DNA of 20,800 bases from a virus: the IMG/VR virus record IMGVR_UViG_3300022864_000016, positions 1-20,800 of that record; one strand, given 5' to 3'. The stretch's first letter is position 1; each line of letters begins with the position of its first letter. Positions 7,253 to 15,192 of this stretch are shown piece after piece. Made by a program: the position numbers and the translations under genes. A model generated the notes under the pieces. It saw nothing but the letters and a program-made list of their open reading frames with translations. It did not search any database and had not been told where the DNA came from.

Positions 7253-8803
7253 TTATTCTTTTTTGTTTACCCACTTGTAATGTATCCCGTCTACTATAAC
7301 TTCTGTACCATCAGGAAGATTAGCAGCCTCAACATCTGCTTCACTACCAAATGTAGGAGTCTTTCCCTTAACAGCGGTAATATCTCCTTGTTCTAACACG
7401 TCATTCCTTCTTCCTGTTTTAATCTTATCAGCTATGTCTGTTGCCCATTTTGTTCTTTCTTCTTTCTTAGCATCAGGATTTTCTGTTTCTTTATAATAGA
7501 AGTCCCTGACTGCACTATATCTGTCTTCTGGATTTAACACTTTTTTGAAATACTTATCAGCATCTGATACATCATATGTAAACCACTTATTAGCTATTAC
7601 CTTTTCTGTAGCTTGTGCTGTAGTCTTATCATAAATTTGTTTAAATAATGTATTTGCTGTAGATTTGGTCATTAACCCATCCTTTAACCCATTATTTATC
7701 TCTATGCTTATATTGTTTACTCCATTTAGGTAAGACTTAGCATCTTCAGCTTTGCGGTTTTTCTTTTCTTTAGACTTATACCCAGCAGTAATATCGGCTA
7801 TCTTCATTATCATACTATGCTCAAATTTATCCATCTTATCTCTAGTGACACCTGCTACAGAAAGAATAGCTTTTTTCTTCGCCTCAGCCCAGTTATCACT
7901 AAAAATACCAAATTCTAGTCCATTGTCTAACTCCTTTAGGGCTTCTCCTAGGCTCATATCACCAAGTTTATTCTCAAAATCGCCTTGAGCTGTTAGTTTA
8001 CCTCTCAAAGAGTCTATTGTTTTCCCTTCAACCATTTTCTTCAAAATATCTTTAGCCGAACTAGCTAACTCTATCTTTTCAGCATCGTCTAATAAATCAA
8101 ACATCCCTTCTTTATCATTATTTATTATGTCTAAGAACTCTTCTGGATTAGTAGTAATTAGATAATTAGCCTGTGCTTTAACTAAATCTTTTTCAAACTT
8201 CCCGGGGACACCATCCTTCCCCAGTTCAAACTCTACAAACTCTTTTAAAATTATACCCTTGCCGTAAGCATCTCTGAGAGATTTACTGTATTCGCTTAAA
8301 GCAGCTACTTGGGAAGCATCATTCATACTAGGATAATCAGTTACTATTCGCTCTCGTTCATATCCTATACCAGCTTGTGCAGCTTTATGTTGTCTATCTA
8401 AATGTAAATGTTTAATCCCCCACTTAGCGGCTATGTTTTGAGATTGAGCATTTAAAAGAAACTTCTCTCTACCTGATTTACTAGTTATCAGTTTAGAGGC
8501 TTCCGTAGTAGCTTTATCATACATTGCTTCGTATTCAGTAGGGTTTCCGTCAAGGTCTTGTGCGAATAAAGAATTTATCTCATTCCTACTATCACCATTT
8601 ACATTGCTTGCTTCTGTGGACTCTTTGAAATCCCTGACATCAAGCATAGCTCTCTCAGCTTCTAATAAGGCACTGGCAGCTCCCTCAAGCCCGCTAGAAA
8701 TCCCTCTGGTATCTACAACAGAAGGTGTCGCCTTAGGAGGGGTGAACCCCGGAGCATCTTGAGATACCCCGACTTTGCTTCTATATTCTATTAGTTTACC
8801 CAT
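7253..8803 (-). CDS. Internal virion (core) protein, 516 aa
   Basis: A soluble, mainly helical 516-residue protein between the gp14-like gene and the 1489-aa gene, so it holds the place of T7 gp15, a tube-forming ejectosome component (T7 gp15 is about 750 aa, so this is shorter). Features seen are an N-terminal Pro/Gly linker followed by long amphipathic helices, including SKSGREKFLLNAQSQNIAAKW and KEFVEFELGKDGVPGKF, and a compact C-terminal stretch rich in D/G (EADVEAANLPDGTEVIVDG). There is no signal peptide or membrane helix. Its ATG directly follows the upstream stop (TAGATG) with GGGAGAAAATAG as ribosome site, and only one base separates its stop from the next ATG, so the three internal proteins are translated as a unit. 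Confidence 0.8.
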   Translation of the reverse strand: MGKLIEYRSKVGVSQDAPGFTPPKATPSVVDTRGISSGLEGAASALLEAERAMLDVRDFKESTEASNVNGDSRNEINSLFAQDLDGNPTEYEAMYDKATTEASKLITSKSGREKFLLNAQSQNIAAKWGIKHLHLDRQHKAAQAGIGYERERIVTDYPSMNDASQVAALSEYSKSLRDAYGKGIILKEFVEFELGKDGVPGKFEKDLVKAQANYLITTNPEEFLDIINNDKEGMFDLLDDAEKIELASSAKDILKKMVEGKTIDSLRGKLTAQGDFENKLGDMSLGEALKELDNGLEFGIFSDNWAEAKKKAILSVAGVTRDKMDKFEHSMIMKIADITAGYKSKEKKNRKAEDAKSYLNGVNNISIEINNGLKDGLMTKSTANTLFKQIYDKTTAQATEKVIANKWFTYDVSDADKYFKKVLNPEDRYSAVRDFYYKETENPDAKKEERTKWATDIADKIKTGRRNDVLEQGDITAVKGKTPTFGSEADVEAANLPDGTEVIVDGIHYKWVNKKE

Positions 8804-9340
8804 CTATTTTCTCCCTTCTTTGTCGAGAATTGTATATAAGCTTGTTCCGAATTTAAGTAGTGAACTTCCTGCATCCGTGATTGCCTGAGACCCAGCTTGA
8901 CTACCTTTTAATCTTTCCATACCTGCTGAGACTCTAGTAGTATCTACATCACCATACTCAGCGTTTATATTAGTATAGATTATATCGAGTTCAGCTTGTT
9001 TAAGACTCTCTTTCATAACTGCTACTGGGGAGCCTGATAGCCTGACACCTGAAGCAGCGTAAGTTGCTCTTTGTGTTCCGTATATTGCCATACCTTCTCT
9101 ACGGATTCTCTTCACCTCTACCTTGGCGGAGAGTTTTCTCTGCCTTTGTTTAATGGCATTTATTCTGCCTTCAAACTCAAACATTCGTGCATTGAACTCA
9201 CCTGCTCTCTTTGCGGACTGGGCACCGATGATTCCTGTGGCGATACTAGTCAAGGCTGAGGCAGCTCCAAAGGCAATAGCACCTGTAGTATTAGCGCTCA
9301 TACCTTGTTTAGGTAATGGTGTTGTTCCGAAATATGCCAT
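8804..9340 (-). CDS. gp14-like internal virion protein, 178 aa
   Basis: A 178-residue protein with the usual layout of podovirus internal virion protein B. It has a Gly/Ala-rich hydrophobic segment near the N-terminus (about residues 20-43, GAIAFGAASALTSIATGIIGA), then a long basic helix (FNARMFEFEGRINAIKQRQRK and following), a conserved-looking GTQRATYAASGVRLSGSP stretch and another helical part. T7 gp14 is similar in size and forms the outer-membrane pore of the ejection channel. The membrane-compatible N-terminal segment fits that role. It is placed between the nozzle gene and the core protein gene as in T7. The start at 9340 has AAGGAG at good spacing. Confidence 0.85.
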   Translation of the reverse strand: MAYFGTTPLPKQGMSANTTGAIAFGAASALTSIATGIIGAQSAKRAGEFNARMFEFEGRINAIKQRQRKLSAKVEVKRIRREGMAIYGTQRATYAASGVRLSGSPVAVMKESLKQAELDIIYTNINAEYGDVDTTRVSAGMERLKGSQAGSQAITDAGSSLLKFGTSLYTILDKEGRK

Positions 9341-9363
9341 ATTAAAATCTCCTTATTGTCATC

Positions 9364-11835
9364 TTAATTTACCTCGATTACTGGGATTATTGCCAACACG
9401 TGCATCGGGAGGCAGTCCGTTTGCTCTATTATAATCTGTTTCTTTTTATCCCAGCCACTAGGAAATTGCACCTCTTTAAACCCTGTGAATATCGGTATCA
9501 TCTGGTCTGGTAACATTGCTGAAGTCCTGAATATAATGTCATCCATTTGCCCTGTCCTTCCTACCTTACCACCTAATGTTTTATAAAAATTGATATTAAC
9601 CGTAGAGATACTCTTATATTTACCGTGAGCTACGAATTTATCTGAGACTTCTAAATCATTGGTCTTTACTCGTCCTGTATAACCCAGCCCTACGTGAACC
9701 TCTGAATAGGTATCTGTGAGAGTGATTGACCCACTGGCTACTGTCCTGTCGGGATGTGCTGCTCCGTCTACGAGGACTTGGACTGTCTTGCCTTCTAAAT
9801 GGTCTAAGCCTGAAATCGTGGTTGTGCATTTCCTGACCTCACCATCGGAAACGTAATCTGTATAATCTGAACCATCTACTACAGCTGAGTCTAAGTCAAG
9901 AAGAACAAATGCGTTCGCTGAAGCACTGCCTACGATATATCTACCTTGATTTAATTCTGTCATCCCTTCAACTCCTCTGATTCTAACAGTATCAGTATTA
10001 GAGAAGCCGTGAGAGGCCGCTGTAACTGTGATAAGCCCTGTCCCACCTGTTAATTGAACGATGTTAGTAATCGTCTTAGGGGAGTCTAGGGTAAGTCCAC
10101 TATGAACGAAGAAGGCGTCCTCTTGCTCGTCAAACTCCGGGGCTACCTGATATTCAACATAGCGTCTAGTAGTTCCATCGATTGTCCTTTTAACTATAAA
10201 CCAGACTTGGTCATAAGAGTCTTTAGGGATAACTGATACGCTTTGATACTCCCCTTGAGTATCGTGTAGAGTCCAAGCTGCTACCTTCTGCTCTACCTGT
10301 CGAGTGAAACAAGCTAGTTTTCCGTCATCTCTTACGCACCATAAGAGGTTCAACGGAGCTTGCTGATAAGCCATATCTATAATCCCGCTTTCGCTAATAT
10401 GTTCAGAGAAGGCTGTAGCTTCATTAGCTTGGTAATTATCTACATCTAAGGAGTACACATACTCTCTTAAAATCCGGTTATACTCTTGCCAGTAATAAAC
10501 GTTATTTCCTATCTGGAATGGTTTAATACTCGAAGTCCCATAACTTGATTTCTTCTTACGCCTGACATTGGTCGGAGTTATTGGAGAGGTGTCACTGCCT
10601 GTTCCGAAGGTATGTAATCCTCCTGCTGTTCCGGTAAGCAATTCGCTTGAAGGAAAGAGCCATTTTATTACCTCTACTTCATTAGTGTCCATTCTGAACG
10701 AGACTCCGTAATCATCATCAGCACCTGCTTTGAAATTATCATAAGAAAAGATTTGAGAACCCCATGCAAACTGAGGTTGGTAAGCCGTGTACCCGTAATA
10801 AAGTCTACCTTCGTGGATACTTACGGATTTAGGATAACCTCTATAAGCAGACCAAGCAGGTTCAGACCATTCTTCATTCGCACCTGTAGGGAGAGTACCG
10901 CTATATAGGACATTTGCCGTAGCTACAGTCTTTAGTCCACTAGTAGAAACAGAAACAATCTTAGCATACCCGTGGGAGGTGGAAAGAGAACCAATAGCCC
11001 AGATAGAGCCAACGTGGTCCTCATCGAATACCGCCACTGAAGCGGTAAGGATTATCCCATTACCTGCTGAGGCTGAAGGGGTGATTGTTGTTGTGGTTAC
11101 ATTCTCATCCATTAAAGCTGGTCGGTTGCTTCCGGTAGAATAGTCTATTTCTGTTAATGTCCAAGAAGTATGTCCACTACGGGTCAGTTTAGATTGAGGA
11201 TAATCAGGATGAGTTATATATAAAACATCAGCAGTTTGAGAGAATTGAAGTTCCCTGATTACACTTGTAGGGTATGAAGTCGCTATTTCGTAAATCTTCT
11301 CAGACTCTCCACCTGAAGAGTAAGCCGTGTATGTAGTAGGGTCTATGTAATTACCGTCTATATCTTGTAGGAAGAAGTGGTCAGCATATTGGTCGGCTAC
11401 CAAAAACCTTTTGTTGTTGACCTCTGTCCTTCCTACTACGTCTGTGATTTTTACAGTATCAAGGTTTGAATATCCATGGGAGACACAAGTTACCAAAGCT
11501 CTCGCAGATGAAGTGGCTAGACCAGTAATCGTCTTCGCTGATTCAAGGATAGAACCATTCTCACGGAAGAAACGCATATATAGATTCCCAATTTCTATTA
11601 CATAAGCCTGAGTATCAGAGAATACAAATCTCTTAGATATTGTATCTAATGAAGAAGTCTTAACCTCTGCAGCGAAGTAAGTTCCCGGAGCTTTCTTAGC
11701 ACCACCGTAGAACTCAACTACCATATTAAGAAGTTCTGCGGCTGATTGATAATATTGTGCTATATCGGTCCGTCCAGAAAGTTTCGGCGATAGCTCCCCA
11801 GAAGTAAAACTATTTATTATCGGAGTGGTTTTCAA
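9364..11835 (-). CDS. Tail tubular protein B-like (tail nozzle), TTG start, 823 aa
   Basis: The N-terminus (INSFTSGELSPKLSGRTDIA, then NMVVEFYGGAKKAPGTYF) is the hallmark of the podovirus tail nozzle or stabilisation family, which extends the tail tube below the gp11-like ring. The length of 823 aa is typical (T7 gp12 is 794). The start codon is TTG at 11835. AAAGGAG lies at normal distance, the nearest in-frame ATG is residue 38 and would remove the conserved N-terminus, and the nearby ATG at 11840 is out of frame and stops after two codons. Residues about 102-180 and 589-670 are two copies of one module (SHGYSNLDTVKITDVVGRTE versus SHGFSNTDTVRIRGVEGMTE) that resembles the FCCH fold used in many phage tail proteins. 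Confidence 0.92.
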   Translation of the reverse strand: MKTTPIINSFTSGELSPKLSGRTDIAQYYQSAAELLNMVVEFYGGAKKAPGTYFAAEVKTSSLDTISKRFVFSDTQAYVIEIGNLYMRFFRENGSILESAKTITGLATSSARALVTCVSHGYSNLDTVKITDVVGRTEVNNKRFLVADQYADHFFLQDIDGNYIDPTTYTAYSSGGESEKIYEIATSYPTSVIRELQFSQTADVLYITHPDYPQSKLTRSGHTSWTLTEIDYSTGSNRPALMDENVTTTTITPSASAGNGIILTASVAVFDEDHVGSIWAIGSLSTSHGYAKIVSVSTSGLKTVATANVLYSGTLPTGANEEWSEPAWSAYRGYPKSVSIHEGRLYYGYTAYQPQFAWGSQIFSYDNFKAGADDDYGVSFRMDTNEVEVIKWLFPSSELLTGTAGGLHTFGTGSDTSPITPTNVRRKKKSSYGTSSIKPFQIGNNVYYWQEYNRILREYVYSLDVDNYQANEATAFSEHISESGIIDMAYQQAPLNLLWCVRDDGKLACFTRQVEQKVAAWTLHDTQGEYQSVSVIPKDSYDQVWFIVKRTIDGTTRRYVEYQVAPEFDEQEDAFFVHSGLTLDSPKTITNIVQLTGGTGLITVTAASHGFSNTDTVRIRGVEGMTELNQGRYIVGSASANAFVLLDLDSAVVDGSDYTDYVSDGEVRKCTTTISGLDHLEGKTVQVLVDGAAHPDRTVASGSITLTDTYSEVHVGLGYTGRVKTNDLEVSDKFVAHGKYKSISTVNINFYKTLGGKVGRTGQMDDIIFRTSAMLPDQMIPIFTGFKEVQFPSGWDKKKQIIIEQTDCLPMHVLAIIPVIEVN

Positions 11836-11847
11836 ATCATTCTCCTT

Positions 11848-12414
11848 TTATAATCTGCTATTTAGAAATACGTCAGAAATTGGGTCATCCAAACTTTGTT
11901 CCATTCCGTTACTAGAGCGAGCAGCGTTATTCTTCAGGTTAAACTCTGCCCATTTAATCTCTACTAACTTTTTATCCCCTGTTATTGAATAGCATAACTC
12001 AGCTGCAATCTTCGCTGAGAAAGCTTCTACGAAAGCATCATCATAGCTGTTAGGGTCTTCATTGAAATAGATATACTCAATGCTTAAAGTTGTTGAATTA
12101 CAATAGATCCGTCTCCCTTTTATCTTGTGAGTATATCCGTCTTCTGTAATGCTAGTCTTTAATAGCTTAACGAAATCTGGCGGTAAGTTAAAAACATAGT
12201 CGTAATCATCAAGCTCAGGGGTAACGTCTACCCTAGATAGTGATGTTTCTTTCTTAGCAAAGTTCCAAGGATGTGAACGAAGATAAGCTCTTAATAAAGG
12301 GTCGTAAACAACTAAGACCTTCCTCCCTACTTCATTGCCCTCGATAGGCAAGGCAATCGGTTCAGCCCTTAGACTTACTAGAGCTACGTTTATCATATTA
12401 ACTTTTGAGCTCAT
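11848..12414 (-). CDS. Tail tubular protein A-like (gp11-type adaptor), 188 aa
   Basis: A 188-residue protein with the pattern of the gp11-like adaptor family. It has an N-terminal helix (VNMINVALVSLRAEPI), then YDPLLRAYLRSHPWNFAKKE, a strongly conserved element where incoming tail helices contact the portal, then YDYVFNLPPDFVKLL, a short beta part (KIKGRRIYCNS) and helices with EAFSAKIAAELCYSITGD. Size agrees with T7 gp11 (196 aa). Twelve copies are expected to form a ring between portal and nozzle. It is the first gene after the intrinsic terminator at 12428-12467 and has a strong ribosome site, AAAGGAGG. An ATG that overlaps that site is too close to be used, so 12414 is preferred. Confidence 0.92.
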   Translation of the reverse strand: MSSKVNMINVALVSLRAEPIALPIEGNEVGRKVLVVYDPLLRAYLRSHPWNFAKKETSLSRVDVTPELDDYDYVFNLPPDFVKLLKTSITEDGYTHKIKGRRIYCNSTTLSIEYIYFNEDPNSYDDAFVEAFSAKIAAELCYSITGDKKLVEIKWAEFNLKNNAARSSNGMEQSLDDPISDVFLNSRL

Positions 12415-12427
12415 CCCATCCTCCTTT

Positions 12428-12467
12428 AAAAAACTAGAGATAGGGTTTTTAAATCCTACCCCTAGTT
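12428..12467 (-). terminator. Intrinsic terminator between head and tail genes
   Basis: On the minus strand two 13-nt arms at 12467-12455 (AACTAGGGGTAGG) and 12444-12432 (CCTATCTCTAGTT) pair along their full length with two G-U wobbles. The loop is 10 nt, and the stem leads straight into TTTTTT (12433-12428). This is a classic rho-independent terminator placed about 10 bp after the presumed decoration gene and 14 bp before tail tubular A. T7 has its late terminator at the corresponding place after capsid gene 10. It probably lets head proteins be made in excess of tail proteins. Confidence 0.85.
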
Positions 12468-12476
12468 AAAATTCCA

Positions 12477-12914
12477 CTATCCCTTTGTAACGTAAGTAAC
12501 GATAACCTTAATTGTTCCAGTTCCTGCGGTTGCTCCAGTTGTATGCAAAACCAAAGTCTGTCCTGAACCAGCTACTATTTCGTGCCCAGCTGTTGCAGAT
12601 ACACCATTAATCTTCATACAGAACATATCAGCACCAGTATTATCTACTGCTGCCATCAATGCTGCCTTAGAGTCGCTTGTTCCAAAACTCAAACCTGGGA
12701 TGTCGTTAGCGTCAGCATCAATAACCCAATCTATAATCCGAGCCTCTGCAGGTAAATCCTGTCCAAAAAGCACGATTGTAGAATCGGCTGCCAAAGCTGA
12801 TGCTTCGTAAGTGTCAATCAAAGTCTTGACTACTCCGCCCATTTCTTCAGGCTCTATACTGTTTACTGGTCCTGTTCTTTTTAATGTTCTATTTACTCCA
12901 TATACATCACCCAT
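12477..12914 (-). CDS. Probable head decoration / capsid accessory protein, 145 aa
   Basis: A 145-residue protein rich in Gly, Ala, Thr and Val with alternating beta-type sequence through the C-terminal two thirds (STIVLFGQDLPAEARIIDWV, MFCMKINGVSATAGHEIV, TLVLHTTGAT, TIKVIVTYV). There is no membrane or signal segment. It lies right after the capsid gene and before the terminator, in the same high-expression block, which suggests an abundant capsid-surface or capsid-stabilising protein. I do not recognise a specific family. The N-terminal 27 residues are polar and may be a flexible arm. The start at 12914 is fixed by an in-frame TAA 9 bp upstream, but its AGGAGG is 30 nt away with a hairpin in between. 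Confidence 0.8.
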   Translation of the reverse strand: MGDVYGVNRTLKRTGPVNSIEPEEMGGVVKTLIDTYEASALAADSTIVLFGQDLPAEARIIDWVIDADANDIPGLSFGTSDSKAALMAAVDNTGADMFCMKINGVSATAGHEIVAGSGQTLVLHTTGATAGTGTIKVIVTYVTKG

Positions 12915-12950
12915 TTTTAATTAACAAGGGTAACTAACCCTCGCCCTCCT
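12915..12950 (-). promoter_or_regulatory. Hairpin-separated ribosome binding site
   Basis: Minus strand AGGAGGG (12950-12944) is followed by a 7-bp hairpin (CGAGGGT at 12943-12937, loop TAGTT, ACCCTTG at 12931-12925, one G-U) and then 10 nt of AT-rich DNA to ATG at 12914. The linear distance from Shine-Dalgarno to ATG, about 30 nt, is too long. With the hairpin folded it becomes about 11 nt. T4 gene 38 is a known case of a hairpin bringing the two together. Confidence 0.6.
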
Positions 12951-12961
12951 TTCTTTCTTAT

Positions 12962-12977
12962 ACTACCTATAAGTAGT
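12962..12977 (-). other. Small stem-loop after the capsid stop
   Basis: Directly after the capsid TAG the minus strand reads ACTAC-TTATAG-GTAGT, a perfect 5-bp stem with a 6-nt loop. No T-run follows, so it is not a terminator. It may protect the mRNA 3' of the capsid gene or be part of the leader of the next gene. A stem this short could also be chance. Confidence 0.35.
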
Positions 12978-13829
12978 CTATTCTGTACATTCAACTCTAA
13001 CAACTCTCTTCTCTTCTAACCTTGTTGCGCCATAAGATTGTCCTGCATAAATCTGAGCTGAGAAATGTCTTCCGGGAAGTTCGTCAATAGATGCTTTCAT
13101 ATCCAACCAAGTTCCTAGAACCATTCCGTCTCTGTGGTAAGCGTGGCAATACTGAGTTGTAGAGGATTTTTCCAATCTCTCGGTTTGTTTAAGCATAAAC
13201 CCGCAAAGAGTTCCTACCTGGCCATTAACTAAAGCTTTAACCTGAGCGTAATCAGCGCTTGTTACTTCTGAGATTGCAAGTAAATCTTCAACTTGGTCAG
13301 CACTAAGAGCTAGGTATCTGTTGTCATCTTCAACTTCATTAGAGTCAAGAATCTTCTTAGCTTCACGAATCTTAACCATATTCATACCAGCAGAGCTATG
13401 AACTATGATTTGTGTAGAAGGTAGGGAGACTGAGGAAGTTCCAGCTTTTCCATAATATGCTAATGCTGAGAAAGCTGTGCAGACTACTTCGTCTTTAGCT
13501 CTTGCTAAAGCGCCTGCGTTGTTCATAACAATAGGAGAGGTAGGGTCTTTAGCCATCATAACCTTATCCATATTGTCAACTAAAGGTGCTTTGTAAAAGT
13601 AACGTGGAACTATCTTTCTACGATCATAACTAGGGTCAGTATTAACTACGACCTCGTTACGAGAAAGTTTTTCTTGTGCATCGGTAGATGCTAACTGCTC
13701 TTGGAAAGCCATCTCTCCAACGCAATCAGGTTTCTGAAACACTGTGTTAGCAATCTTAACTAACTTTTGCTGAACAAGCAGTGTTATATTGTCGCTGTAC
13801 TGCCTAATCAATATACTGTCAACACTCAT
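12978..13829 (-). CDS. Major capsid protein, 283 aa
   Basis: A 283-residue protein matching the environmental-phage capsid family exemplified by the block DPSYDRRKIVPRYFYKAPLVD, then DPTSPIVMNNAGALARAKDEV, where tyrosine, arginine and proline positions are characteristic. An HK97-type fold is expected from the family. Later elements include KIREAKKILDSNEVE (spine-helix-like), RYLALSADQVEDLL, and the C-terminal GATRLEEKRVVRVEC strand. T7 gp10A is longer (345 aa). There is no sign of a frameshifted long form. It lies between scaffold and decoration genes. The strongest ribosome site in the region (AAGGAGGAG, then AAA before ATG) and a structured leader fit very high expression. Confidence 0.93.
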   Translation of the reverse strand: MSVDSILIRQYSDNITLLVQQKLVKIANTVFQKPDCVGEMAFQEQLASTDAQEKLSRNEVVVNTDPSYDRRKIVPRYFYKAPLVDNMDKVMMAKDPTSPIVMNNAGALARAKDEVVCTAFSALAYYGKAGTSSVSLPSTQIIVHSSAGMNMVKIREAKKILDSNEVEDDNRYLALSADQVEDLLAISEVTSADYAQVKALVNGQVGTLCGFMLKQTERLEKSSTTQYCHAYHRDGMVLGTWLDMKASIDELPGRHFSAQIYAGQSYGATRLEEKRVVRVECTE

Positions 13830-13983
13830 TTTCTCCTCCTTGTAATTAAACCTTGAATATAATGAGCTTCAGGTTGTCCTTACGGGCCTTGAAAGCTGTA
13901 AACTTTCGGGCCTCTTATTAAGAGGTTATCCGTTGTGATTAGTTGTAACCAGCGTAGTAAGCGGGGATTTCTCTTATCCGCTT
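13830..13983 (-). promoter_or_regulatory. Structured leader upstream of the capsid gene
   Basis: The longest non-coding gap (154 bp). Reading the minus strand, it holds a 6-bp stem starting right at the scaffold stop (AAGCGG...CCGCTT, 13983-13959), a possible GGTTA/TAACC stem (13950-13924), a tight palindrome CCTCTTAATAAGAGG (13925-13911), and a GGCC-GAAAG / CTTTC-GGCC stem-loop. An 11-bp near-direct repeat AGGCCCGAAAG / AGGCCCGTAAG (13913-13903 and 13889-13879) lies in the same part. None has a T-run. I see no convincing promoter, although TATATT at about 13864-13859 could be a -10 element without a matching -35. Likely roles are mRNA processing, stabilisation or a phage-polymerase promoter I cannot recognise. 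Confidence 0.5.
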
Positions 13984-14907
13984 CTATGCTCCTGACATCT
14001 TATACAACTCTTGCATCCTTCCTGTAGTCTTGGCATCACCTGCCCAATACTTGTGTTCTGGATGACTTGCGTCCATATAAGCGTGCTTCGGGTCTGCCAT
14101 TACTCTCTTTATCTCCATAGCTGCAGCATCAGGGGTAATCAATGTTCCTGAGATACCTACCTTGTCTAATCCTTCTTCGCTTAGATTCTCACCTATGTTC
14201 GCAAGTAAAGCTAGCATATTAGGGTCATTCCCATATGCAGCGGCTATTGCTTTCCCTTGTTCCTTATCTCCAAAGGTGTTTAATACCTTATTTGCTAGTG
14301 CTACATTCTGGTCATAAGCAGCACCCCATTTACTTCTTAAAGCCATTGAGGCATCTTCTGACGCTTTATTCTTAGCAGTGGTTGTCTGTTGCTGTCCGTC
14401 ATTAAGAGTGCTTGCTAGTTTATCCATTACGAAACTAAACTGATGAGGTAGCATTCCTGCCTTCTTACATTCAGCTTTGAACCCTGCTACAAACTGAGGG
14501 TCTAATCCTACACCGTCAGGGAGTTTAAAATTCTCGCTTGTCTTATAATCATTAGCATCTTTGGGAGCGCCTAAAGCTCCAAGGACTCTGTCTAATTCAC
14601 CGTCTGCGTAAGTACCGTCTGAGTTCTTACGAGGGGCGGGGATTTTATCGTGCCCCATATATTTCTCTATTTCAGAATAACCCTTCATAACATCACCGGG
14701 CATCTTCCAACCCTTTGCTGCTAATGTAGCTTTCTGGCTATCGTCTAAACCTGATGTCCATTCTGGGTTCTGGGTTTTTCCAGCTAGTTCGTTATGACCT
14801 TTAATCAAATCTCCAACGTTGTTATACCCTGCCATACTTGCATGCTCTAACGCTTCCTTTGGGATACTGTCAATCATTTCCTGTGGTAATCCTTCTAAAT
14901 TTAACAT
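13984..14907 (-). CDS. Head scaffolding protein, 307 aa
   Basis: A 307-residue acidic-to-mixed, mostly helical protein directly upstream of the capsid gene, the place of scaffold (T7 gp9, 307 aa, the same length). The sequence resembles scaffold-type proteins of environmental podoviruses: an N-terminal GLPQEMIDSIPKEALEHA, the GWKMPGDVMKGYSEIEKYMG motif, PDGVGLDPQFVAGFKAECKK, a glutamine- and alanine-rich coiled segment, and a C-terminal part ending ...HKYWAGDAKTTGRMQELY that would bind capsid subunits. It would shape the prohead and leave before or during packaging. The start has AAAGGAG at good spacing. Confidence 0.87.
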   Translation of the reverse strand: MLNLEGLPQEMIDSIPKEALEHASMAGYNNVGDLIKGHNELAGKTQNPEWTSGLDDSQKATLAAKGWKMPGDVMKGYSEIEKYMGHDKIPAPRKNSDGTYADGELDRVLGALGAPKDANDYKTSENFKLPDGVGLDPQFVAGFKAECKKAGMLPHQFSFVMDKLASTLNDGQQQTTTAKNKASEDASMALRSKWGAAYDQNVALANKVLNTFGDKEQGKAIAAAYGNDPNMLALLANIGENLSEEGLDKVGISGTLITPDAAAMEIKRVMADPKHAYMDASHPEHKYWAGDAKTTGRMQELYKMSGA

Positions 14908-14910
14908 ACT

Positions 14911-15192
14911 TTACTCCTTTGTGGACTCCCGTTGCCCGATTGGTCGGACGAGGGTTCCCCACGCTTTTTTAAATACTGAACTCCATCTATTCTTAGGGAC
15001 TTCAGATAGGTTATGACCTATATCCGATATAGGTTTTATCCTATATTCTTTCTTATCCATATCAAAGTCCACGAAATCTCTTATTTTATGTCTCTTAATG
15101 TAATTCCCGTCTCTTAAACAAACTATTGCTGTGTGGAAGTTCTCTCTTATTAACTCAGCGTTTTCTGTGAAAGCTCCTACTAACACCCTCAT
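14911..15192 (-). CDS. Unknown small protein of the head operon, 93 aa
   Basis: A 93-residue protein whose ATG overlaps the stop of the preceding gene by four bases (ATGA) and has GGAGGGG as ribosome site, so it is clearly translated with its neighbours. The N-terminal half looks like a compact alpha/beta unit (MRVLVGAFTENAELIRENFH, then TAIVCLRDGNYIKRHKI). The C-terminus is basic (RWSSVFKKAWGTLVRPIGQR). I recognise no family. The position between the Bbp19-like gene and scaffold suggests a role in head assembly or a minor head component. Confidence 0.72.
   Translation of the reverse strand: MRVLVGAFTENAELIRENFHTAIVCLRDGNYIKRHKIRDFVDFDMDKKEYRIKPISDIGHNLSEVPKNRWSSVFKKAWGTLVRPIGQRESTKE

Noticed and set aside
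11838-11840. ATG upstream of the nozzle gene as its start
   Set aside because: It is out of frame and followed by a stop after two codons. The TTG at 11835 keeps the conserved N-terminus and has the right spacing to AAAGGAG.
13830-13880. Sigma-70 promoter before the capsid gene
   Set aside because: TATATT is present but there is no TTGACA-like element at 16-18 bp. In AT-rich DNA a lone -10-like hexamer is weak evidence.
13840-13983. tRNA or other known structured RNA in the capsid leader
   Set aside because: The hairpins do not assemble into a cloverleaf, no anticodon arm or T-loop GGTTCGA-type sequence is present, and no acceptor ends pair.
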